Source: a virus. From it: DNA of 25,396 nucleotides. Both the position numbers and the translations under genes were made by a program. Location: the IMG/VR virus record IMGVR_UViG_3300044612_002010, positions 1-25,396 of that record; one strand, written 5' to 3'. The notes below the pieces were generated by a model. That model searched no databases and had not been told where the DNA came from. It worked only from the letters and a program-made list of their open reading frames with translations. Shown here one piece after another: positions 6,386 to 12,161 of the stretch (position 1 is the stretch's first letter; each line of letters starts with the position of its first letter).

Positions 6386-6678
6386 AGGAATTCCTGGGGG
6401 ATCTTGGCGCGCCTGGCATCCTTGGCCCGGCGAAGGCAATCCAGGCAGGTCACCAGCAGGGCTAGCTCCCTCTGCACTTCAGGGTCCGAATCCTCCATCC
6501 TCACCCAGACCAAGTCGCCCACCTCCGCGTGGATACGCTCCAGCCTGGCGTGCGTGGCCTTGTCAGCAAGGATCTCCTCGACCCGCTCCTTCGTGTAGCC
6601 CTCCGCGCGCTGAGGCCCATACATGTAGCAGGAGCCAACGAGCGGGGGCAGGTCCCACGATTGATTAAAGTGTGCCAT
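6382..6678 (-). CDS. small hypothetical protein
   Basis: This encodes 98 residues from ATG 6678, overlapping the upstream secreted-protein gene by 14 bases. Upstream in-frame sequence has the Pro/Arg/Ser-rich composition of a shadow frame, so ATG 6678 is chosen. Most of the protein is helical (RVEEILADKATHARLERIHA, then VQRELALLVTCLDCLRRAKD), with a conserved-looking short strand GDLVWVRME between. Two Cys residues lie three apart in the last helix (CLDC). Function is unknown. Confidence 0.5.
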   Translation of the reverse strand: MAHFNQSWDLPPLVGSCYMYGPQRAEGYTKERVEEILADKATHARLERIHAEVGDLVWVRMEDSDPEVQRELALLVTCLDCLRRAKDARRAKIPQEFL

Positions 6679-6913
6679 TGAATTTCCAGGCCTTTCCTTC
6701 GGTGACGATGCAGGCCACGTCCCCACGCACACCCACCAGCGTCCAACTCTTGGTACCGGCATAGAAGGTGTAGGTGATCTCGGGGGCCTGGAAGGTAACC
6801 TGCGGCACCTCCCCGAAGTTGTCAAGGAGATAGCGGGCTACCTTGTCAGCGGGTCCGCAGTTGGCCCACGCCACCCCCGGCAGCAGGGCGAGGAGGAGGG
6901 CCAGCTTCTTCAC
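6665..6913 (-). CDS. small secreted protein of the lysis cassette
   Basis: This encodes 82 residues from GTG 6913, in a GTGA overlap with the lysin stop. It begins with a clear Sec signal peptide: a Lys pair, then hydrophobic LALLLALLPGVAWA, with probable cleavage just before NCGP. The mature part is about 65 residues with two Cys (near residues 19 and 70), which could form a disulfide, and strands ITYTFYAG, WTLVGVRGD and ACIVTEG. It matches a short periplasmic protein type that I recall from alphaproteobacterial phages and prophages. Its position after holin and endolysin suggests a role in lysis or envelope protection. It has no coiled coil typical of a spanin. Confidence 0.6.
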   Translation of the reverse strand: MKKLALLLALLPGVAWANCGPADKVARYLLDNFGEVPQVTFQAPEITYTFYAGTKSWTLVGVRGDVACIVTEGKAWKFNGTL

Positions 6914-7422
6914 GACGCCATCTCCATGGCCACGCTCTGCACATCCTTGACGCGCTTGGCCCAGCCCCCGCCGAAGGTATCCCAGATGGGCAACCTCTGG
7001 AGGAAGGCCAGCCGGTACTCGCACACCCACGGGATGAGCGTCTTGGGGTCTGCCTTCTGGATGGCACCCATCGTCACGGGACCCAGCACCCCATCGGCAT
7101 TCACCGCCAGCGCTTCCTGCACCCCTGCCACTGCCCGCTTGGGTCCCGAATTGACGGCGTAATCGAAGAGGCAGAGATCCGCCCCCTTGGGCAACTCATC
7201 TCCCCGCACCTTGTCCCAGTAGCGCTTGCGATAGATCTCGTCGCGGTGCGCCGCCGGCATATTGCGTAGCTCCTCCTTGGTGGCCTCGCGGCCCAGCCAA
7301 TGGGAGTACGTGGCAATGGTGATGCCCTGCATGGTGGCTCCGCCGGGGTCGCGGGGATGGTCGGCCCACCCGCCCTCGTGGCGCAGCACCTCAGCGAGGC
7401 ACCTATCGAAGTTGTCCTTCAC
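6910..7422 (-). CDS. endolysin, glycoside hydrolase family 108 N-acetylmuramidase
   Basis: This 170-residue lysin starts at GTG 7422, in a GTGA overlap with the holin stop. The GH108 signature is present: catalytic Glu in RHEGGW (E16), then DHPRDPGGATMQGITIATY. A C-terminal segment (VNADGVLGPVTMGAIQ, about residues 107-122) resembles the putative peptidoglycan-binding domain usual in this family. Length matches typical GH108 phage lysins (about 160-190 aa). It cleaves the glycan strand of peptidoglycan once released through the holin. No signal peptide is visible, consistent with holin-dependent export. Confidence 0.9.
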   Translation of the reverse strand: MKDNFDRCLAEVLRHEGGWADHPRDPGGATMQGITIATYSHWLGREATKEELRNMPAAHRDEIYRKRYWDKVRGDELPKGADLCLFDYAVNSGPKRAVAGVQEALAVNADGVLGPVTMGAIQKADPKTLIPWVCEYRLAFLQRLPIWDTFGGGWAKRVKDVQSVAMEMAS

Positions 7423-7820
7423 TTCTTGCGCTCCTGCGCCTTGTCCCAACTGCGAAGGGCACCCATACCCAACATGCCGAACATCAACTCCCACAAGTTG
7501 TTATCCAGCACCGGCCACTTGGGAATGGGGTGCCCCGCAAGGGAGAGAGTGAATCCGGCCAGCGGTACTAGCATGTAGGAGTAGGCCAGCGCAAGCGCAC
7601 ACACCCAACCAATGGCAGGACGCCACCCCGAGACGAAGACGCTCTGGTGCCCGGCCTCCACCTTGTTGACCTCCATCTGCCCCAGGTCCCCTCGCAGGGA
7701 AGCCTCCAAGAGGGTGGCCTGCATCTCCAGCTTGGCCTTCTCGGCGGCGGCCTTGTCTGGGATGACGCGATCAAGCACGGTCCCCAGCAGGGGCAGCAGG
7801 GCACTGAGGATGGGCAACAT
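7419..7820 (-). CDS. holin of the 3TM (gene-transfer-agent type) family
   Basis: This 133-residue membrane protein starts at ATG 7820, adjoining the upstream stop. Hydrophobic segments lie at about residues 2-18, 67-92 and 108-122, with a charged helix (AAAEKAKLEMQATLLEA) between the first two. The pattern GWRPAIGWVCALALAYSYML with a following P matches the GTA_holin_3TM family. It should form the inner-membrane lesion that releases or activates the adjacent GH108 endolysin. The holin-lysin order and overlapping stop/start make this a classic two-gene lysis unit. Confidence 0.85.
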   Translation of the reverse strand: MLPILSALLPLLGTVLDRVIPDKAAAEKAKLEMQATLLEASLRGDLGQMEVNKVEAGHQSVFVSGWRPAIGWVCALALAYSYMLVPLAGFTLSLAGHPIPKWPVLDNNLWELMFGMLGMGALRSWDKAQERKK

Positions 7821-8047
7821 CACTTCTTCCTTCCAGAGGGACTCACCGGCCAACTCTTGCGGGCGGGCCCGGTCTTCTTGGCGGCCATCGTAGCCTTCTG
7901 CGAGGGGGTCATGCGGGCGGCAGCAGCGGCGGGCCGGCAGGCAGGGTAACCGCGCTTGCCCTTCTCGGCACCGCTGCGGCCACACTCCTTGCCCGTCTTC
8001 ACGTCAACCCACTTCTCCCCGAACCACTTGCCCAGGCCGCCCTTCAC
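7820..8047 (-). CDS. small basic conserved phage protein
   Basis: This encodes 75 residues from GTG 8047, overlapping the upstream stop in GTGA. The protein opens VKGGLGKWFGEKWVDVKTGK and continues with ECGRSGAEKGKRGYPACRP, then a Lys/Ala-rich tail ending SWPVSPSGRKK. The 'GLGKWFxExWVDxxTGKxCGRS...GYPACRP' pattern recurs in many phage genomes. The two Cys (in ECGRS and PACRP) could bind metal. Function is unknown. The high positive charge suggests nucleic-acid or virion association. It is the third of three adjacent small basic genes. Confidence 0.7.
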   Translation of the reverse strand: MKGGLGKWFGEKWVDVKTGKECGRSGAEKGKRGYPACRPAAAAARMTPSQKATMAAKKTGPARKSWPVSPSGRKK

Positions 8048-8214
8048 TTCTTCTTCACGCGGTTGTCCGCGCCTCCCCACGTCCCGCCCTTCTTCTTGTA
8101 CTCCTTGGCAGCCCACGCATTCGCATACGCGCTGGGGTACACATCAAACTTCTGCTTGGCCGCCGCCTTGGTGGCAGCCCACAGCTTGGGGTTCTTGGGG
8201 GTAGATTTGGCCAT
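8044..8214 (-). CDS. small basic conserved phage protein (DUF5872-like)
   Basis: This encodes 56 residues from ATG 8214, in an ATGA overlap with the preceding stop; an ATG 12 bases upstream is less likely. The sequence MAKSTPKNPKLWAATKAAAK, followed by QKFDVYPSAYANAWAAKEYK and a KKGGTW ending, is a pattern seen repeatedly in phages and large viruses (DUF5872-type). It is highly basic, with conserved aromatic residues (YPSAYANAW). No biochemical role is established to my knowledge. Confidence 0.75.
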   Translation of the reverse strand: MAKSTPKNPKLWAATKAAAKQKFDVYPSAYANAWAAKEYKKKGGTWGGADNRVKKK

Positions 8215-8468
8215 CAGCAGTTCCACGCCCGCAGGGACTTGTTGATCCTGCTGTTGGGGTCGTTGGCCGTCTTGGACGAGGTGAGCTTCTTCTTCATGCC
8301 CTTCATGCGGGCGCAGAAGCTATCTCGGCGGGGACCCCCCTCGGGCTGCGGGGCCTTGAGGCCAGGCTTGCCAGGGTTGGCCCTGTTGTAGCTGGCGCGG
8401 CCCTTGGCGTTGAGGCCGCCCGCTTCGGACTTCCCCTCCTTGCGCTGCCACGCGGGTGTCTTAGCCAT
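8214..8468 (-). CDS. small basic conserved phage protein (DUF6321-like)
   Basis: This encodes 84 residues from ATG 8468, overlapping the phosphoesterase stop by 8 bases. Conserved-looking blocks are WQRKEGKSEAGGLNAKGRAS followed by YNRANPGKPGLKAP, then RRDSFCARMKGMKKKLTSSK and NDPNSRINKSLRAWNC. This is a recurrent phage protein (DUF6321-type) of unknown function. Two Cys and many Lys/Arg suggest nucleic-acid contact. It is the first in a three-gene run of small basic proteins before the holin. Confidence 0.78.
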   Translation of the reverse strand: MAKTPAWQRKEGKSEAGGLNAKGRASYNRANPGKPGLKAPQPEGGPRRDSFCARMKGMKKKLTSSKTANDPNSRINKSLRAWNC

Positions 8469-9207
8469 ATGTCTTCTCCAGACGCTGGGTGCTGATGAAC
8501 TCCCAGCCCCCTTGGGGATAGCCCCCGCGCACATCGCGCAGCAGGGTAACCCCCGAAGTCCACATGGCCTGGGCAGGACCAGCATACCCTTCTTTCTGCT
8601 TGGGGTCAAGATAGCAGCCGGCAACCAGCCCGAAGAGCTTCTCCCGCCCGGTACGCACCGCCACGTCCCAGATGTGGGTATGGCCCATGACGCATGAGCG
8701 GTACTGCTTCTTGAGGAGGGTGGCCGCCGGGTACTCCCCGCCCACGCTCTTGCCCATCACCCCCGTGACGAAGTAGTGGGATGCCCCCACCCCGCCCACT
8801 TGGAACTCCTCAAGGAAGGGCACCACCTCCCAGGTAGCCAGGGCCAGGTCGTCGGTGCTAAGGGTACCCCGTAGCTCGGGGACATTGTCCACCGCCCTAT
8901 CGATGCGGGCCTCGTGGTTCCCCATGAGAAAGACCTTCTTGCCCTTCCACAACCCCAGGGTGAAGAGGGCTTGGTTGGCGGCAGCGAGATCGGCGTTGAT
9001 TGTCCTGCCGTCGAAGCTGCCCTTCCTGCGCCCGTTGCCCGTGAGGGCAGAGCCGTCATAGGAGGAGAGGGAGGGCATATCCGCCAGGTCCCCCAGGCAC
9101 AGCAACATATCCGGCTGGGTATCCTTGAGGTACTTGAGGAGCCACTCGAACCGACGGTTATTGACTCCGGGGCGCGCGTGGGAATCCGGGAGGATGAGGA
9201 CGTTCAC
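8461..9207 (-). CDS. calcineurin-like metallophosphoesterase
   Basis: This 248-residue enzyme has the full metallophosphatase motif set: DSH (D8, H10), GDLAD (D40, D43), GNHEAR (N97, H98) and GHTH (residues 175-178), with another His in ASHYF (H144). These bind two metal ions. The substrate cannot be read from sequence; phage members of this superfamily may act on nucleotides or nucleic acid ends, or process modified groups. It starts in an overlap with the glycosyltransferase fusion gene upstream, so it could be linked to glycan modification or be a general late accessory enzyme. Confidence 0.85.
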   Translation of the reverse strand: MNVLILPDSHARPGVNNRRFEWLLKYLKDTQPDMLLCLGDLADMPSLSSYDGSALTGNGRRKGSFDGRTINADLAAANQALFTLGLWKGKKVFLMGNHEARIDRAVDNVPELRGTLSTDDLALATWEVVPFLEEFQVGGVGASHYFVTGVMGKSVGGEYPAATLLKKQYRSCVMGHTHIWDVAVRTGREKLFGLVAGCYLDPKQKEGYAGPAQAMWTSGVTLLRDVRGGYPQGGWEFISTQRLEKTYG

Positions 9208-11372
9208 TTGAAGATCTCCTCAAGGGTCGGAAGCTCCTGCTTCTTGTCGCCCAGGATGATCTTCCACATGGTGGGGCCCACCCCCTCCCCGTGGCAGTAG
9301 ATGCGCATGCCCATCTCCCGGGCGTGCTCGAAGAAGTACTGGGCGTCCTGCGAGGCGGCAATCAACTCCCCCGTACTCCAGAACTTCTTGCCCGTTTGCC
9401 CGATGGAAATCTCCATGTACTTGGGGCGACCCTGCTCATCCTTGGCCGACTTGTCGATCTGGCCCTCGGGGTAGCAGAAGTCGAAGCCGAAGAGGTGGAA
9501 CTCGCTATACCCCAAGGAGAGGCTCAGGGACATGGTGCGCCACGCAGCACAGGTGCCGCCGTTGACAAGGAGGGAACCCGGCGGGAACACCTCGCTCTTC
9601 AGCAGCGCCTGCGTCATGGCGTGCCAGCCCCACACATTCTTGGTGCGCGCCAGCACATGCTTGGTCACGGAGGGGTCGGACATCGAAGCCACTAGCACCT
9701 TCGTGGTGGGCGGAATCTCTTGGAGGAGATCGGTGCGCTTGATGCCGTGGGTGCTGATGCCATCCACTGGGCGCGGATCCAGCAGCACGAGGTAGTGGGG
9801 GTCGATGCCCCAGCCCAGCACCGTGGGCAGCGAGTGCTTCACCACCGCCACGTCGGCACCCTCCCGCCACATCTTCAGGATCTTGTCCTTCCGCTTGTGG
9901 ATGTCAGGGCCCGCCGACACAATCACCAGCTTGCGCCCATGGGGCCGCGCCTTGGTGACCCACCGGGAGAGCAACTCCATGTTCTCCTTGACGTTGCTGA
10001 TGATGTGGTCCTTGGGCATGCAATCCTGCGCCGTGACCTTGAGGGGCACACCCCCCATGCCCGCCCCCGGAAGATCGGGGAGGCCCTCGCCCACCGCCGC
10101 AATCTGGACGATGCCACCCCCGGACACCTGGTCCTTGCTCTTGTAGACGCGCTTCTCCCGGAGGATGCGGGTGAAGATGGCCTCCACTCCCCTGAACTCG
10201 GCGGCGGGAATCCCACCCTGCGAGTCCGCCACGTAGTAGTCGTCGAAGACAACGACGGGTGCCCGCTTGCATTGCTCCCAATCGTGTGCGATGGTGTCCG
10301 CCGAGTGGCCGCCGTCGAGCCAGACGAATTCGACGCCCGGTACCTCGCGCAATGTTTCCTTTGTATCGCCCCGTGTGAGATGGAACTCGAACTTCTTGCC
10401 CTTCTGCTGCATTGCAGCAGCGAACTCTTGGAGTTTCTGGGTCACTTCCTCAAGGGAGAAGTGCTTCTTGACATTGTGTTCCTTGGCGTCGGTATCCGCT
10501 GACGCTTCCTCGAAGAGGTCATAGCCATGATAGACAACGTGGTCCCGTTTCCCAAAAGCAACCTGCGCCATCTGCAGGGCCCGGTCCCCATTCCATGTGC
10601 CGGTCTCCAGTATGACGCTGGGACCGTAATGCTGGACAAGTGCGAGGAGTTGATCGTAGCGCGTCTTCAGGTTCTGGATGACCTTGGTCTTTCGTGCACC
10701 CTTGAGATGTACGAAGACCTGGTTGAGCGGGCTATGCTCGAAAGCGTCGAGCCCCACGTAGTCGGGATCGACAATGTTGTGGGCTTCAAGCCCGTGCATC
10801 TTGTGCATCTGGAGGACGCGCTCGAAGATAAAGGCGTCGGTCCACTCGGCGTAGTTGAAGATCTCCCCGCTCATGTACATGTCGTACATGTCAGCGATGA
10901 GGGTGCGCCCCTCATTCCCGGCGAAGTAGATGAAGCCGGTCTCCGAGTAGTTGATACCCTTCCGGCCTAGGTGGGTGACATGGCCCTTGCAGATCCCGTG
11001 GAGCCAGTCGAAGGTGAGGGGGGACTTGGTGATGACATCCCCGTCCAGCCATACGAAGGGAGCGGGATCGCGGGCGGCATCGTGGAGGGCAAAGACCTTG
11101 GCACAGAACTTCTTGGCATCCAGGCGGTAGTTGTAACCCTCTGGGGTGTTCCCATCCTTGTCCGCGTGGGCCGCCTTGAATTCGTTGAAACCCTCGACTT
11201 CTTCCAAGCGCTTGACAACAAGGGCCCGGTGGGAGCATGACACCTCCGAGGGATCCATCCCATCCACGTACACCGTAAGGGAGATGTTGGAATCCCACAG
11301 GCGCGTGGAGTCCAGGAAGTTCTTGCCGTAGAGGTCCCAGCCCTTCGGCCCCCAAGAAGTAACGATTCTCAT
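9204..11372 (-). CDS. trifunctional fusion: glycosyltransferase, SAM methyltransferase, DUF115/MptE-like domain
   Basis: This 722-residue protein appears to have three parts. Residues 1-230 look like a GT-A glycosyltransferase: an opening like that of nearby GT8-type sequence, then VWLDGDV with D110-G-D112 as the metal-binding DxD. Residues about 235-430 look like a class I methyltransferase: ILETGTWNGDRAL (254-266), then FVWLDGGHSADT and VVVFDDY, as in Methyltransf_24-type enzymes. Residues about 480-635 match the DUF115/MptE-like Rossmann domain (VIVSAGPDIHKRKDKI, GIDPHYLVLLDPRP, LLVNGGTCAAW, EFHLFGFDF), known from Maf-type flagellin glycosylation proteins. It may modify a host surface glycan or a virion component. 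Confidence 0.78.
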   Translation of the reverse strand: MRIVTSWGPKGWDLYGKNFLDSTRLWDSNISLTVYVDGMDPSEVSCSHRALVVKRLEEVEGFNEFKAAHADKDGNTPEGYNYRLDAKKFCAKVFALHDAARDPAPFVWLDGDVITKSPLTFDWLHGICKGHVTHLGRKGINYSETGFIYFAGNEGRTLIADMYDMYMSGEIFNYAEWTDAFIFERVLQMHKMHGLEAHNIVDPDYVGLDAFEHSPLNQVFVHLKGARKTKVIQNLKTRYDQLLALVQHYGPSVILETGTWNGDRALQMAQVAFGKRDHVVYHGYDLFEEASADTDAKEHNVKKHFSLEEVTQKLQEFAAAMQQKGKKFEFHLTRGDTKETLREVPGVEFVWLDGGHSADTIAHDWEQCKRAPVVVFDDYYVADSQGGIPAAEFRGVEAIFTRILREKRVYKSKDQVSGGGIVQIAAVGEGLPDLPGAGMGGVPLKVTAQDCMPKDHIISNVKENMELLSRWVTKARPHGRKLVIVSAGPDIHKRKDKILKMWREGADVAVVKHSLPTVLGWGIDPHYLVLLDPRPVDGISTHGIKRTDLLQEIPPTTKVLVASMSDPSVTKHVLARTKNVWGWHAMTQALLKSEVFPPGSLLVNGGTCAAWRTMSLSLSLGYSEFHLFGFDFCYPEGQIDKSAKDEQGRPKYMEISIGQTGKKFWSTGELIAASQDAQYFFEHAREMGMRIYCHGEGVGPTMWKIILGDKKQELPTLEEIFK

Positions 11373-12130
11373 CGGAAGAGGTCCACCTTATGGTTCCAGT
11401 TGTAGAACTCGTGTTCAACCAGCGCCTTCTCCGCATTCCATGCGGCAGCGTAGGGAACGTCCTTGTAGTTGGGGAACCACGGTCCCCCGTCAGTGAAGTG
11501 GATAGCCTTCGGGCTCTCGTATCCGTAGCGCGTGGTGGGACTGTGATATGGAAGCCAGTTCCACGTCTCGTCGATCTCCCCTATGGAATCCGTCCACTCG
11601 AAACCATGCAGCCACGACCCCTTCTGGGTGTTGACTGCTTCGAGGTCCAGCTTCCTGCAATGGGGGTGCAGGGGATTCAGAACCATGAGGGAGGACCACA
11701 GCTTGCGGTGGTACTGCTGCTGCGCAACCCCGTCCATCTTGACGGCTTCTTTGGGACGAAACTTGTGTTGCACCACCGAGACTGCCCGCTCGGGATCGCA
11801 GAACTGGAGCATCTTTGCGATGTCGTGGAAGAAGAGGAAGTCGCAATCCACGAAGACCACAAGGTCCTTGATGCCATTCTGACGGGCCAGGTGGGGCACG
11901 AGAAAGCGCGAAAAAGAGAACTCCGTGGAGAACGGCTTGCCGTCCCCCATGTCGATCATCTGATTGCCTTCCCTGTAGAGTGTGCGCCAGTACTTCCCTG
12001 CAGCCTTCAAGGAGTCCAGCTTGAGAGGGGTGATGACGCAGGGAACGCTACAATGCCGCTTGATGCTATGCGCGGCTACCTTGTAGGCGATGTCCTCCCT
12101 AGGGTCATAGCCAATGAAGATGTGCAGCAT
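11369..12130 (-). CDS. GT8-like glycosyltransferase
   Basis: This encodes 253 residues from ATG 12130, 31 bases after the upstream stop; earlier in-frame sequence is antisense-type composition. The protein opens MLHIFIGYDPREDIAYKVAA, a beta-alpha start typical of GT-A enzymes. VVFVDCDFLFF carries the DxD motif (DCD), and the C-terminal part has IHFTDGGPWF, similar to the 'HfxGxxKPW' end motif of family 8. A nucleotide-sugar-dependent transferase is likely. It overlaps by 4 bases with the fusion gene downstream, which also has a GT-A domain, so the two probably build or decorate the same glycan. Confidence 0.82.
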   Translation of the reverse strand: MLHIFIGYDPREDIAYKVAAHSIKRHCSVPCVITPLKLDSLKAAGKYWRTLYREGNQMIDMGDGKPFSTEFSFSRFLVPHLARQNGIKDLVVFVDCDFLFFHDIAKMLQFCDPERAVSVVQHKFRPKEAVKMDGVAQQQYHRKLWSSLMVLNPLHPHCRKLDLEAVNTQKGSWLHGFEWTDSIGEIDETWNWLPYHSPTTRYGYESPKAIHFTDGGPWFPNYKDVPYAAAWNAEKALVEHEFYNWNHKVDLFR

Positions 12131-12161
12131 GAGCGCATCATAGGGCAGGCTCAATAGACTT

